DNA of 64,000 nucleotides from Hymenobacter cellulosilyticus (GCF_022919215.1 NZ_CP095046.1:2098501-2162500); one strand, 5' to 3'; shown: positions 16,736 to 27,751, numbered from the stretch's first letter. The notes: a model not told the origin generated them from the sequence alone. Translations and numbers: made by a program.

Positions 16736-17940
16736 TTAGGCGGGACGGGTGTTGCCGTAAAACCGGTTGACCAGCCACGCCGCCGCGACGAAGGCCAGGC
16801 CCACGCCGCACACGCCCGGCCACTGGTAGTGGTGCCAAGCCACCCCGCCCACCAACGAGCCCACCGAGCCGCCAATGAAATATAGCGTCATGTAAATCGT
16901 ATTAAGTCGGCTGCGGGCCTCGGGAACCAGGGAGAAGATGCGCGACTGGTTGGAAATGTGGGTGGCCTGCACGCCAATGTCGAGCACGATAACACCCACA
17001 ATTAGGCCCACCAAGTGGTAACCGCCGAAAGCCAGTACCAGATACGCCGCCAGGGCCATCAGAATGCCGATATTAATGGCGTAAGCCGGCCCGCGCGTGT
17101 CGGCCGACTTGCCAGCCAAGGGGGCCGCCAACGCGCCCAATGCGCCAATCAGGCCGAAAAAGCCGGCCACGTCGCTCTTGTAGAAATAGGGGCTGCCTTC
17201 CAGGAAAAACACCAGCGTAGTCCAGAACACGCTAAACGAAGCAAACAGGAAAGCGCCAGTCAGGGCCGACTTGCGCAGCACCGGCAGTGTGCGGGTCAGC
17301 GTCGCTAAGGACTTCATCAGGCTGCCGTAGGTGCCTTCGAAATCGGGTTGGTCTTTGGGCAGCTTCACGGCCAGCACCACGGCCAAAGCCAGCATCACGC
17401 CGCTGCCGATACCAAACACCAGCCGCCAGCCGCCGTGGGCTCCGATGTAGCCGCTCAGCGTGCGGGAAGCCAGAATGCCAATGAGCAGACCACTCATGAT
17501 TTTGCCCACCACCCGGCCTCGCTCGGCATCGGAAGCCAAATGAGCCGCCATGGGCACCAACAATTGGGGTACGGCCGAGAAAATGCCAATCAGCAGGCTG
17601 GCCCCAATGAGCAGCAGAAAGGAGGGCGCTAACGCGGCGGCGGCCATAGCACCGGCCGAAAACAGCAGCAAAAGCAGAATCAGGCGCTTGCGCTCCAGCT
17701 TGTCGCCCAGCGGCACCACGAAAAACAAGCCCAGCGTGTAGCCCACCTGGGTAAGCGTGGCCACCAGACTGGCCTGGCTGTCGGTGAGCTGGAAGGTGCG
17801 GCCAATGTCGGCCAGCAGGGGCTGGTTATAGTAAATGTTGGCTACTACCAGGCCGCAGGCAATGGCCATGAGCCATACCAGGCCGGGCGTGAGGGCAGGA
17901 GGGTGAGACTTGGTAGCTGCCGGGGCGCAGAAGAAATCAT
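16736..17940 (-). CDS. MFS transporter (drug or metabolite exporter), N-terminus frameshifted
   Basis: About 401 residues with twelve hydrophobic helices. NIYYNQPLLADIGRTF near the start and GDKLERKRLILLLLL (the MFS loop 2-3 motif G-x3-D/E-R-x-G/R-R-R) place it among proton-driven exporters of the YnfM/NepI-like kind. The likely start is the ATG at 17940, reading MISSAP|PAATKSHPPALTPGL. It is out of frame unless the CCCC run near 17921-17924 is CCCCC. Without that, the only in-frame Met upstream is at 18028, which would add an implausible non-conserved leader. The gene is divergent from the DUF2723 gene. The substrate is unknown. Confidence 0.8.
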
Positions 17941-18092
17941 AGGTGAAAAGCAGCTCAGCTCGCAACGACGGGGCGAAGCGGCAATGAAAATTGAGGGACT
18001 TAGGCAACGCTTGCCCGAAGGCTGGCATCTGTCAGCGCGGTATCCGGCGCTGGCAGGCCCGGGCTAATACGTGTAGGACTTAACCCCGAGTT

Positions 18093-21076
18093 ATGTTGAA
18101 GAGTTATCAAAAAGCCAATAATGTGACCGGCGCGCTGGTGTTTGGCCTGGCCCTGACTACTTACTTGCTTACGCTGGAACCCACCGTAAGCTTCTGGGAC
18201 TGCGGTGAATTTATTGCCAGTGCCAACAAATTGCTGGTTCCTCACCCGCCCGGTGCGCCCACGTTTCTGCTGCTCGGGCGGCTGGCTTCCCTGCTGGCCG
18301 TCGACCCTAGCCAGGCCGCGGCTTTGGTCAACGGCCTCTCGGCGCTGAGCAGTGCCCTGACGGTGCTGTTCCTGTTCTGGACCATCACGATGCTGGCCCG
18401 AAAGCTGGTGCTGCGCGGTATAGAAAGCTCGGTAGAGCCCACCAGCAGCCAGACCCTGCAGATTCTGGGCGCGGGCCTGGTGGGCGCCCTGGCCTTCACC
18501 TTCTCCGACTCGTTCTGGTTTAATGCCGTGGAAGCCGAGGTGTACGCCATGTCGGCTTTGTGCACGGCTGTGGTGGTCTGGCTGATGCTGAAGTGGGAAA
18601 ACCGCGCCGCCGAGCCCGATTCCGACAAATGGCTGATTCTGATTGCCTACGTTATTGGCCTCAGCATCGGGGTGCACTTGCTCAACCTGCTGGCGTTGCC
18701 GGCCCTGGGCCTGCTGTATTACTTCCGCAAAACCAGCCAGCCCACTACCCGCGGCGGCCTACTGGCGTTGGGCCTGAGTGGGGCCTTGGTGCTGGCCATT
18801 CTACTAGGCATCATTCCGGGCTTGCCCTCGTTGGCGGGAGATTTTGAGGTCTTTTTTGTCAACTCCGTGGGGCTGCCGTTTAACAGTGGGGTGGTTATTT
18901 TCCTGCTGTTGCTGGTGGGCGCTATTGCGGCGGGCTTCTGGTTTGCCCAGCGCACCGGCCGGGTACGCCTGCACACGGCGCTGCTAAGCCTGGTGTTCAT
19001 TCTGATTGGCTATTCGACTTACCTGATTGTGCCGATACGCTCGGGCTTCAACCCCGCCCTCGACGAGAATAACCCCGAGGACGTGCTGTCCTTCGTGAGT
19101 TACCTCAAGCGGGAGCAGTACGGCTCCCGGCCCTTGCTCTACGGCCCGCAGTTCAACGCCCAGCCCGTGGATCAGCAGCAGGGCGCCCCGCGCTACGAGC
19201 GCAGCCACGATGCCCAGGGCCACGACACCTACGTGGTGGCTGAGCGCCGCCTGGAAACCATTTACCGCGACCAGGACAAGATGCTGCTGCCCCGCCTCTA
19301 CAGCAACCAGCCGGGCCACGTGCGCGCTTACCAAACCTGGGTGGGCGTGCAGCCCGATCAAAAACCGACCATGGCCCAAAACCTGGCGTTTCTGGTCCAA
19401 TACCAGCTGGGCCACATGTACTGGCGCTACTTCCTGTGGAACTTCGTGGGCCGGGAAAGTGACGTGCAGCAGGCCGGCGTGCTTTGGCCCCTGAGCAGCA
19501 ACGACGGTTTGCCGGCCGAGCTGGCTCACAACCGGGCCCGCAACAATTTCTACGCGCTGCCTTTACTGCTGGGCCTGCTGGGGTTGTTCTACCAGGTGAA
19601 GCGCGACGGGCGTAATGCCTTGGTTGTGGGGTTGCTGTTCGTGCTGACCGGCCTGGCTATTGTGCTGTATCTGAACCAGCCGCCCACCGAGCCCCGGGAG
19701 CGGGACTATACTTTCGCGGGTTCCTTCTACGCCTTTGCCATCTGGATTGGGCTGGGCGTGCTGGCCTTGCAGGAAGTGCTGCGCTACGTGCTGCGCCCCG
19801 AGCGGCTGCGGCTGGTGGCGGCTCCGCTGCTGGCGTTGGCCGTGCCGGGAATTATGGCCGACCAGGGCTGGGACGACCACAACCGCTCGAACCGCTACGC
19901 CGCCCTGGACTGGGCCAAGAACATGCTCAGCAGCGTGGCACCCAACGCCATTCTGATTACCTACGCTGACAACGACACGTTTCCGCTGTGGTACGCCCAG
20001 AACGTGGAAAATTTCCGCCCCGATGTGCGCGTGGCTGTGCTCAGCTACCTCAACACCGACTGGTACGTGGACCAGATGAAGCAGCCGGCCAACCAGTCGA
20101 AGCCCTGGCCCTTGTCGTTGACGCACAAAGACTATTCCCAGGGCACCAACGACTACCTGCCCTACGTGGAGAATCCCGCGGTAACGGCGCTGAACGTAAA
20201 GGAATTCATGCAGCTGGTGCGCCAGAACAGTCCTTTGCTACAAGTGCAGACCCAGTCGGGCAAAAGCCTGCTTTCGTATCCTACTACCAACTTCTACCTC
20301 GACGTGGATACGGCTGCGGTGCGCCGCCTGGGCATTATTCCGAAGGAGCGAAACAAGCAGCTGGTAGCCCGCATGCATTGGCAGGCCAGCAAGGAGGCTC
20401 TGGAGAAAAACACCCTGGTTATTCTGGACTTGCTGGCCACCAACAACTGGCAGCGGCCCGTGTACCTGTCCACCAGCATTCCGCAGCAAGACTACGCCGG
20501 CCTCGACAACTATATGCAGCTCGAAGGCCTGGCTTACCGCGTGCTGCCCGCCCAAAACCCCACGGCCCAGCCCCGGGAAGTTGGCGCGGTATCGACCGAG
20601 CTGCTGTTCGACTCCTTGATGCGCAAGTTCTCCTACCGCAACCTCAACCGGCCCGACGTGTATTACGACGAAATCATCCGGCGCACCACGAGCCAGTACC
20701 GGGAGCAGTTTGCGCGGTTGTCGCAGGCCTACATCCAAGCGGGGAGCCGGCCAAGGCTAAGCAAGTGGTGGAGCGCTGCCTGCGCGTGATGCCCGACGAC
20801 ACCATTCCCTTCGATTATAACAGCGCCGATTTGATTGCGCCCCTGGTCAAGCTCGGTGAGGTGAAGCGCGCCCACGCTCTGTTCGATTTGCTTGCTGACC
20901 GGGCTCAGCAGTCATTGGCCTACTACAGCCAGCACGACCCTGCTTTGTTTGAGCGCGAAGTCGGGGTCAACATCATCACACTGCAGCACCTCTACCAGGC
21001 CGCCGCCGATACCAATGACCGGGACCGGGCCGCACGGGTAGCGGCGCTGGCCGAGCAATATTACCCGAGGTCATAA
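18093..21076 (+). CDS. DUF2723 family protein O-mannosyltransferase-like membrane protein, frameshifted near 3' end
   Basis: About 994 residues after repair. The N-terminal half has ten or more membrane helices and the DUF2723 signature TLEPTVSFWDCGEFIASANKL and HPPGAPTFLLLGRL, the acidic periplasmic loop of GT-C type glycosyltransferases. The centre carries QPPTEPRERDYTFAGSFYAF, also conserved in this family. The C-terminal part is soluble with TPR-like helices. The frame breaks near 20751-20754: GCGGGGAGCC read with five G gives YIQAG|EPAKAKQVVERC and continues to the stop at 21076. Bacteroidota DUF2723 proteins are thought to glycosylate exported proteins on the periplasmic side. Monocistronic, with a terminator after it. 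Confidence 0.85.
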
Positions 21077-21103
21077 GGGCACCGCGAGGAAGTTAGCCGC
21101 TAA

Positions 21104-21137
21104 AAAGAGCCGAAAACAACCGTGTTTTCGGCCTTTG
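21104..21137 (+). terminator. Terminator after the DUF2723 gene
   Basis: GCCGAAAACA / TGTTTTCGGC stem with a 4-nt loop, preceded by A5 and followed by CTTT; it ends just before the next gene's start. Confidence 0.7.
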
Positions 21138-21151
21138 CGTTTAGCTGTAGT

Positions 21152-21672
21152 ATGAGCCGCGCATTTACCAAAGAGGACGACGTTCAGGCGCCGACCATTA
21201 TTCCGCCCCGGGCCGCCTTGCCGCCCAATACGCCCAACTACGTCACGCCTCAGGGCCTGGAGCTACTGCGGCAGGAACTTGCTACGCTTGAGGCCGAGCG
21301 GACCCAGGCCGAAGCCAACCGCGACAACGACGCCGACCGAACCCGGCTGCTGTCCGTCTACAACGGCCGCATCAGCGACCTGACCAGCCGCATTGCCAGC
21401 GCCAAAGTAGTCGACCCCAAAACCCAGCCGCCCAAGGAAGTGCGCTTCGGCGCTACCGTCACGCTACGCACCCAGAGTGGGGCAAAGTGGGTTTTGAGCG
21501 AAAGTTTACCATTGTTGGCGTGGACGAAGCCTCCGTAGCGTCCGGCAAAGTGGCGTTTGTAGCGCCCATTGCCCGCGCCGTTATCGGAGTCAAGCTGGGC
21601 AAAACCGTCACGCTAAAGCTGGGTCCGAAAGAGGAAGTGGTGGAAGTAGCCGCTATTTCCTATGAGGGGTGA
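21152..21672 (+). CDS. GreA/GreB family transcription elongation factor, frameshifted
   Basis: About 173 residues after repair, from the ATG at 21152 (MSRAFTKEDDV); a 30-bp longer start would lie in the preceding terminator. YVTPQGLELLRQELATLEAER and RLLSVYNGRISDLTSRIASAKVV form the antiparallel coiled coil that reaches into RNA polymerase; VRFGATVTLR begins the C-terminal FKBP-like domain, ending FVAPIARAVIGVKLGKTV. The break is near 21486-21495, where AAGTGGGTTTTGAG needs one more G (or T). The acidic loop tip (EANRDNDADRTRLL) is unlike E. coli GreA, as is usual for this Bacteroidota group. Role: rescue of backtracked polymerase. Confidence 0.78.
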
Positions 21673-21698
21673 GCAGCCCGCTTGTCTGGCCACAGGCC

Positions 21699-21743
21699 GT
21701 CATGTCGACCAGGGAGACATCTCGCGTGCTGATGTTATTTATT
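21699..21743. repeat. Half of a family A palindromic repeat
   Basis: GTCATGTCGACC then GAGACATCTCGCGTGCTGA: the left arm and start of the core seen in full copies at 46264 and 59337. The right arm is missing and a family B element follows within 3 bp. Confidence 0.6.
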
Positions 21744-21745
21744 CT

Positions 21746-21900
21746 GTCATCCTGAGCTTAGCGAAGGACCTTCCTTTCCTAAGTGACAAGCTTTGTTCAG
21801 CGCCCAAAATCCTTTGTCATTGTCAGGAAAAAGGGTTTGGGTGTTGGTACCACCCGTAGTGGGGTAGAAGAGGAAGGTCCTTCGCTAAGCTCAGGATGAC
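21746..21900. repeat. Family B palindromic repeat (GTCATCCTGAGC... type)
   Basis: Outer arms of about 30 bp, starting GTCATCCTGAGCTTAGCG and ending with the reverse complement, around about 95 bp of unrelated middle sequence. No coding capacity. A diverged relative is at 58325-58492. With the half element before it and the terminator after it, it fills the gap between the Gre-type gene and the M1 peptidase gene. Confidence 0.75.
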
Positions 21901-21915
21901 AGGTGGAGAAAATAC

Positions 21916-21953
21916 AAAAAAAGTCCCTTCACTGTGTAGTGAAGGGACTTTTT
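21916..21953. terminator. Terminator of the M1 aminopeptidase gene (bidirectional)
   Basis: AAAAAGTCCCTTCACT / AGTGAAGGGACTTTTT with a 4-nt loop; T-runs on both strands. Confidence 0.85.
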
Positions 21954-21977
21954 GCGAATCAGCAAGCCGCTGGAAAT

Positions 21978-24467
21978 CTACTTAGCCTGCTGAATAGCCT
22001 CCACGGCTTTGTCGATGGCCTGCTGGGCTTGCTGCACATTGGGACCGGTGGTTTTGCGCTGCTTCACGCTTTGCAAGAGGCCAATGAGGGGCTCGGCGGC
22101 TCCCTGGGGCTTAAACTGAATGGCCAGGTCGCGTACCCGGTCTACGCCCTGATTGAAGTTGGCTGGGTCATCGAGGCGTACGAGCATGTTCGAAAGGCCT
22201 TCGAGCAAGCCGAAGCGACCCTGTAGCGGGGCTGCGTCAAACTTGTCGCGTACGAAATTCCACTGGGCATCGCCGCCCTGGGCCGCGTACACCCCGATAA
22301 CGGCGGCCAGCATATTCTGATTTTCCGTCGCCTCCAACGCTTTGGCCTGAGTTAGCGCCTTAGCCGGAGCTACGGCGGCCAGGCCGCTCAGGGCCGCCCC
22401 GCTCACTTGGTATGACTCGTTCTTGAGCTGCTGGGTAAAGAGCTTCTCGTCCTTTTTATCCTTGAGCTTAGCCAAGGCGTCCAGGGCGTTGGCCCGCACC
22501 GAGTTCTGCGGATCGGTGGCGGCCAGCTTGCGTAGCGCCGGAGCTGCGGCTTTCACGGTGGCCTTGTTTTCCAGGTTCAGGGCCGTAATGGCGACGGAGC
22601 GCAGGTTGTAGAACTTGTCGGACATAGCCTTTACCAGCAAGGTGCGGGCGGCGGCATCGTCCTGCTTGTCCTTGGCAGCTATAATAGCCTCGCGCCGGTC
22701 CAGGAACAGCGGGGCGTGGCTGTACTGGTACACGTATTCCGACAAGGGCTTATTGTCCTTTTTAAGCCACACCGTGAGCTTGGTAGCATCCACATTGACC
22801 AGCTCGGGCTTGGCGCTGGCCGCAAACTGGAAGGTTTCGGTGGCTTGGCGCATGGTCACCATGTGGCGCTCGGGCTTGCCGTTCACGTACACATCCACGG
22901 CCAGCGGCAGCTGAAACACGGGCCCTTCCTGGGTTTGCTTCAGCGTCACGCTCTGCACTTTTTTGGCCGCGTCCCAGGCGTAGTCGATGCTGACTTCGGG
23001 GTGACCGCTGCCATAGTACCACTGGTTGAAAAACCAGTTCAGGTCGCGGCCCGAGGCGGCTTCCATGGCCAGGCGTAGCTGGTGGGCTTCGCCGTTGCCA
23101 AGGGCATTCTGTTTCAAGTACTGATTCAGGCCAGCGAAGTACACGTCGTCGCCAAGGTAGGTGCGCAGCATGTCCTGAATGGCGCCGCCCTTCTGGTACG
23201 TTACCCCGTCAAACATTTCCTCTTTGTCGCCATAGTGGAAGCGCACGAGGTCCTTGGAGTAGTTATTGGGGTTGTTGAGGTAGTTGCGGATGTACTGGGC
23301 GCGGTGGGCGTCGGCGGCTTCCTTGCCGTACTTGTGCTCGGCCCACAGCGCCTCGCTCATGTCAGCCATCGACTCGTTCACCGTCAGATTGCTCCAGCTT
23401 TCGGCCGTCACGTAGTCGCCAAACCACTGGTGAAACAGCTCGTGGGCAATAACCGACTGATTGTTGGCGTACTCCCGGTCGAGCAGCTCCCGGGCGTTCA
23501 TCTGCAGAAACTCGCCGTGCAGCGTGGCTGTGGTATTTTCCATGGCCCCGCTCACGTAGTCGCGGGCTACAATCTGGGCGTACTTGTTCCAGGGGTAATC
23601 CACGCCGAGGCGCTTGGAGAAGAACTCCATCATTTCGGGCGTGTCGCCGAAAATCTGCTTGGCGAAGGGTGCGTACTTGGGCTCCAGATAATAGGTCACC
23701 GCCTTGTCGCGCCACTTGTCCTCGTAGATTTTAAAGTCGCCCACGGCCATCATAAACAGGTAGGGCGCGTGGGGCATTTCCATCTTCCAGGTGTCGGTGC
23801 GTAGCCCGGTGCCGGCCGGCGTGGAGCCCGTCATCCGCCCGTTGCTGAGCGTGACGTACTTGGCGGGCACCGTCATGCTGATTTCCGAAGTCGTCTTCTG
23901 GTTGGGCCGGTCGATGGTCGGAAACCAGGCCGAGGAAGCTTCCGTCTCGCCCTGGGTCCAGATCTGCACCGGCTTGCCCTTCACGGCGCTGTCGGGGTTG
24001 ATAAAATACAGACCCTTGGCGTCGGTAATGGCCGCGCTGCCTTTCACCTTGAGCTCGTCGGGCTTGGCCGTGTACTCGATATACACGGTGTAGGGCGTGC
24101 CCACCGGCATCATCCGGCCCAGGCTGATGCGCAGGTTATTCTGGTCGGCGTAGTCGTACTTGAGCGGCGTCTGGGTGCTGCCATCCACTAAGGCTACCGT
24201 TTTAATGTCAAAGCCCTTGGCGTCGAGGCGCAGGGAGTCGGTGGCGTAGGCGTAGGGCTTGAGCGTAAGCCAGGCCTTGCCATTGAGGTGGCGTTTGGCG
24301 TAGTCGAAGCCCACGTCGAGCTTGGTGTGCACCAGCGCGTTGATTTTGGTATCGGTGGCGCGGTAGGGGAGGGCGGGCTCGGCGCCGGCCGCCGGGCGGG
24401 GCGCTTGCTGGGCCCAGCTGGCCGTAGCAGCCAGTAAGCTGACGCTCAGGATCAGGGTTTTCTTCAC
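21978..24467 (-). CDS. M1 family zinc aminopeptidase (aminopeptidase N-like), exported
   Basis: 829 residues, signal peptide ending ASWAQ (20). The zinc site is HELFH (342-346) with the third ligand Glu365 exactly 18 residues later; the substrate-binding GAMEN motif is at 307-311. The C-terminal 200 residues are HEAT/Arm-like helices (LRSVAITALNLENKATVKAAA...). The enzyme removes N-terminal residues from peptides in the periplasm or outside the cell. The sequence after the zinc Glu is ESMADM rather than the common EGFA, a variation seen in the Bacteroidota branch. Monocistronic. Confidence 0.92.
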   Translation of the reverse strand: MKKTLILSVSLLAATASWAQQAPRPAAGAEPALPYRATDTKINALVHTKLDVGFDYAKRHLNGKAWLTLKPYAYATDSLRLDAKGFDIKTVALVDGSTQTPLKYDYADQNNLRISLGRMMPVGTPYTVYIEYTAKPDELKVKGSAAITDAKGLYFINPDSAVKGKPVQIWTQGETEASSAWFPTIDRPNQKTTSEISMTVPAKYVTLSNGRMTGSTPAGTGLRTDTWKMEMPHAPYLFMMAVGDFKIYEDKWRDKAVTYYLEPKYAPFAKQIFGDTPEMMEFFSKRLGVDYPWNKYAQIVARDYVSGAMENTTATLHGEFLQMNARELLDREYANNQSVIAHELFHQWFGDYVTAESWSNLTVNESMADMSEALWAEHKYGKEAADAHRAQYIRNYLNNPNNYSKDLVRFHYGDKEEMFDGVTYQKGGAIQDMLRTYLGDDVYFAGLNQYLKQNALGNGEAHQLRLAMEAASGRDLNWFFNQWYYGSGHPEVSIDYAWDAAKKVQSVTLKQTQEGPVFQLPLAVDVYVNGKPERHMVTMRQATETFQFAASAKPELVNVDATKLTVWLKKDNKPLSEYVYQYSHAPLFLDRREAIIAAKDKQDDAAARTLLVKAMSDKFYNLRSVAITALNLENKATVKAAAPALRKLAATDPQNSVRANALDALAKLKDKKDEKLFTQQLKNESYQVSGAALSGLAAVAPAKALTQAKALEATENQNMLAAVIGVYAAQGGDAQWNFVRDKFDAAPLQGRFGLLEGLSNMLVRLDDPANFNQGVDRVRDLAIQFKPQGAAEPLIGLLQSVKQRKTTGPNVQQAQQAIDKAVEAIQQAK

Positions 24468-24546
24468 GGGAAGCAGAGAAAGGGGAGAGTGTGGTTCTGC
24501 GTGAAAGTAACCGTTCTGCCCCTAATGGCTGCAATAAGCCACGATT

Positions 24547-25466
24547 TCAACCCAAACTGCACTGCTTTTTATACAGCCCCGGCGTGATACCCTCGTACTT
24601 CTTGAATATCGTCTGGAAATAGGCCGGGTTGTTGAAGCCGGCCCGGAAGCAGACGTCGGCCACCGTGGCTACCGGGTTGCGCAGCAGGCGCTTGGCTTCG
24701 GCCAGCCGCTCCTGAATAATGTACTCGACTGGCGTGAGGCCAAATTCGCGCTTGAACAGGCGGAAAAACGTGGCTTTACTCATGCAGGCCAGCTCGCTGA
24801 GCTTTTCCACGGTAATCTGCTCGGTAAAGTGGCGCTTGATGTACTGTACCACCTGGGCAAAGCGGTGGGAGGTCAGGTGCTGGGCGTAGTGGTTGAAAAT
24901 CAGCTGGCGGGCGTTGGTTTGCATCAGCCGGATCAGCAGCTCCTGCAGGGTGAAGCCGGCCAGCACGTCCTTGGCCGCGTGGGTTTCCTGCGACAAGTGA
25001 ATCAGGCGCTCCAGGGTGCCGGTCAGCTCGGGCGTGTTGGTCAGGTGGGCGTTATGATGCGTGTCCAGATGCCAGGGGCGTGGTCTTCGGCCAGCGGTAG
25101 CCGCTCGTTGAGCAAGTCCACGGTGCTGCGGATGGTGTCGGCGGGAATGGCCACGGCCAGGCATTGGGTGGGGTTGTCGAGGGTGGCTTCGGGGAAGTCG
25201 ATTTCCATCAGCTGCTGTTCGCCCACAATCACCGACTCACCCGGCAGGTAATCGAAGGCGGGCTGGCCCGAGAGGTGCATTACTTTTTTGCCTCGCAGCA
25301 TCGTGGTCAAGACCAGGCTGCCCATGCTCAGGGGCACGCGCTGCGCGGTTTGGTGGGTTTCGAAGATGTTGAGCTCAAAGGCGTCGAGCGAGTACAGGGT
25401 GCGGTTTTCGACCAGGGTGCTGAGGTCTTGGGGCGAGTGTAGGGCGGGCAGCAGGCGTTGATTCAT
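24547..25466 (-). CDS. AraC family transcriptional regulator, frameshifted
   Basis: About 306 residues after repair. The N-terminal domain (to about 170) resembles the AraC_N type found beside aldehyde and alcohol dehydrogenase genes (VPLSMGSLVLTTMLRGKKVMHL, PGESVIVGE). The C-terminal two helix-turn-helices are clear (ITVEKLSELACMSKATFFRLFKREFG and VADVCFRAGFNNPAYFQTIFKKYEGITP). The break is near 25075-25078, where GCCCCTGG should be GCCCCCTGG (LAEDHAP|WHLDTHHN). It is divergent from the aldehyde dehydrogenase at 25602 and is its probable activator. Confidence 0.85.
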
Positions 25467-25569
25467 GGCAACAGGAGGTAGGATGAAAACGGCGAAGGCA
25501 ACTTGCGATTATTCCCGAGCTTGTTGAGAGAATACTACATCTTTTCCGGCAATTTCTGAAGCTATCTTG

Positions 25570-25587
25570 TGAGTAAGTAATCACTCA
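25570..25587. promoter_or_regulatory. Possible AraC-type operator between regulator and aldehyde dehydrogenase
   Basis: Inverted repeat TGAGT-N8-ACTCA, 15 bp upstream of the dehydrogenase start, in an A+T-rich stretch. Assignment to the AraC protein is inference from position. Confidence 0.3.
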
Positions 25588-25601
25588 TAAACATTCACCG
25601 C

Positions 25602-27128
25602 ATGGAAACGTTAGAAAAACCCGTCACCCTCGTCGACCGTCCTCAGTTCAAATCGCACTACGACAACTTTATCGGTGGCAAATGGGTGGCGCCGGTGAAG
25701 GGTCAGTACTTCGAAAACCCGTCGCCCATCGATGGCAAGGCCTTTTGTAAGGTGGCCCGGAGCTCGAAGGAAGATATTGAGTTGGCCCTGGATGCCGCCC
25801 ACGAGGCGTTCAAAACCTGGGGCAAGACCTCCGCTACCGAGCGCAGCAACATCCTGAACAAGATTGCCAACCGCATCGAGGAAAACCTGGCTTTCCTGGC
25901 CGCCGTCGAGACGGTGGAAAACGGCAAGGCCATCCGTGAAACCACCTACGCCGACTTGCCGCTGGTTATCGACCATTTCCGCTACTTCGCCAGCGTGATT
26001 CGGGCCGAGGAAGGCAACGTGACCGAGCTCAACAGCACCACCGTCTCAATGAACATCAACGAGCCGCTGGGGGTCATTGGGCAGATTATTCCCTGGAACT
26101 TCCCGCTGCTAATGGCGACCTGGAAGCTGGCCCCGGCCCTGGCCGCCGGCTGCACCGTGGTGATGAAGCCCGCCGAGCAGACGCCCGCCTCCATTATGGT
26201 GCTCATGGAGCTGCTCCAGGATTTGCTGCCCGCCGGTGTGGTCAACGTCGTGAATGGCTTCGGTTTGGAAGCGGGCAAACCTCTGGCGTCCTCGCCCCGG
26301 ATTCAGAAGGCTTCCTTCACCGGCGAAACCACCACTGGCCGCCTGATTATGCAGTACGCGGCCGAAAACCTGATTCCGGTGACCATGGAGCTGGGCGGCA
26401 AGTCGCCGAACGTGTTCTTCAAATCGGTGATGGATGCCGACGACGACTTCCTCGACAAGGCCATTGAAGGCGCCGTGATGTTTGCCCTGAACCAAGGCGA
26501 AATCTGTACCTGTCCCTCGCGCATGCTCGTGCACGAAGACATCTACGACGAGTTTATGGAGCGCGTCATTGCCCGCGTGAAAGCCATTAAGCTCGGCAAC
26601 CCGTTAGATATGGAAACCATGATGGGCGCCCAGGCCAGCAACGACCAGTTCGAGAAAATCCTGAGCTACCTGGAAATCGGTAAGGCCGAAGGAGCCGAAG
26701 TACTGTGTGGTGGCGACGCTTACCACCAGGAAGACGGGGCCTTGGCCGAAGGCTACTACATCCAGCCTACCGTGTTCCGGGGCCACAACAAGATGCGCAT
26801 CTTCCAGGAGGAAATCTTCGGCCCAGTAGTGTCCGTGACGACCTTCAAAACCATGGAAGAAGCTATTGAAATTGCCAACGACACGCTCTACGGCCTCGGC
26901 GCCGGCGTCTGGACTCGCGACGCGCACGAGCTTTACACCGTGCCCCGCGCCATTCAAGCCGGCCGCGTGTGGGTCAACTGCTACCACGACTACCCCGCCG
27001 GAGCACCTTTTGGCGGCTATAAGGCATCGGGTTTCGGCCGCGAAAACCACAAGATGATGCTGGCCCACTACCGGCAGAACAAGAACATGCTCATCAGCTA
27101 CAGCCAGAAGCCGCTGGGCTTCTTTTAA
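25602..27128 (+). CDS. NAD(P)-dependent aldehyde dehydrogenase
   Basis: 508 residues. The catalytic cysteine is residue 302 in [11 protein letters not shown], in the classical position; the general-base Glu is in [10 protein letters not shown] (about 263); the nucleotide loop is [37 protein letters not shown] is the standard segment. It matches the acetaldehyde/AldB-ExaC subgroup, which is regularly clustered with an AraC regulator and a DUF779 protein, as here. It oxidises an aliphatic aldehyde to the acid. Its own terminator is not obvious; a palindromic repeat follows at 27147. Confidence 0.93.
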   Translation: METLEKPVTLVDRPQFKSHYDNFIGGKWVAPVKGQYFENPSPIDGKAFCKVARSSKEDIELALDAAHEAFKTWGKTSATERSNILNKIANRIEENLAFLAAVETVENGKAIRETTYADLPLVIDHFRYFASVIRAEEGNVTELNSTTVSMNINEPLGVIGQIIPWNFPLLMATWKLAPALAAGCTVVMKPAEQTPASIMVLMELLQDLLPAGVVNVVNGFGLEAGKPLASSPRIQKASFTGETTTGRLIMQYAAENLIPVTMELGGKSPNVFFKSVMDADDDFLDKAIEGAVMFALNQGEICTCPSRMLVHEDIYDEFMERVIARVKAIKLGNPLDMETMMGAQASNDQFEKILSYLEIGKAEGAEVLCGGDAYHQEDGALAEGYYIQPTVFRGHNKMRIFQEEIFGPVVSVTTFKTMEEAIEIANDTLYGLGAGVWTRDAHELYTVPRAIQAGRVWVNCYHDYPAGAPFGGYKASGFGRENHKMMLAHYRQNKNMLISYSQKPLGFF

Positions 27129-27146
27129 CAGGAAAGTTTTCCATCT

Positions 27147-27309
27147 GTCATTGCGAGGAAGCATGACGAAGCAATCCGTCCTCTGCTCGTGACCAATGAC
27201 CTTCTACCAGAAAACCCTTTCTCGTTGCACGCGGGAAAGGGCTTTCTGGTAGAAGAAAGCTTTCTACATTTCAGAGGACGGATTGCTTCGGCTCTGCCTC
27301 GCAATGACA
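27147..27309. repeat. Family C palindromic repeat (TGTCATTGCGAGG... type)
   Basis: The left end starts TGTCATTGCGAGGAAG and carries GAAGCAATCCGTCCTCTG; the right end carries the reverse complement CAGAGGACGGATTGCTTC and closes with CCTCGCAATGACA. About 163 bp in total. The inner arms also pair (CTACCAGAAA / TTTCTGGTAG). The right end supplies the probable ATG of the DUF779 gene. Confidence 0.75.
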
Positions 27310-27731
27310 AATGTGTATTCCCATGTCTCAGCCCCAACTCCCGCGTACTTGTTACACCCGCCGCCGAAGCTGTCATTGACCTGCTGCGCGAGGAGCATGG
27401 CCCGCTGATGTTTCACCAGAGTGGCGGCTGCTGCGACGGGTCTTCGCCCATGTGCTTTGCCAAGGGTGAGTTTCGCGTGGGCACCAACGACGTGTGGCTG
27501 GGCCAGATTCACGGCTGTGACTTTTTCATGAGCGCTTCGCAGTTTGAGTACTGGAAACACACCCAACTCACGGTAGACGTAGTGAAGGGCCGGGGCGCGA
27601 GCTTCTCTCTGGAAATCCCACTGGGCGTCCGGTTTCTGATTCGTTCCCGCCTGTTTACTCAGGAAGAAGAGCAGGACATGGCCGTGGTCTACCATGGAGA
27701 AGAATATCTGACGCGGCCCACGGAAGTGTAA
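27304..27731 (+). CDS. DUF779 family protein, frameshifted near its start
   Basis: The family core is unmistakable: RVLVTPAAEAVIDLLREEHGPLMFHQSGGCCDGSSPMC, then DVWLGQIHGCDFFMSASQFEYWKHTQ and GVRFLIRSRLF. No start codon lies close upstream in this frame. If the CCC at 27340-27342 is CCCC, the ATG at 27304 gives MTNVYSHVSAPTP|RVLV and a 142-residue protein, close to family length. That ATG is inside the right arm of the family C repeat. DUF779 genes follow acetaldehyde dehydrogenases widely; the GGCC and C-x-F motifs suggest a metal or redox role, but no function is established to my knowledge. Confidence 0.8.
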
Positions 27732-27751
27732 GCAAGCTTGTGCCAAAAACA

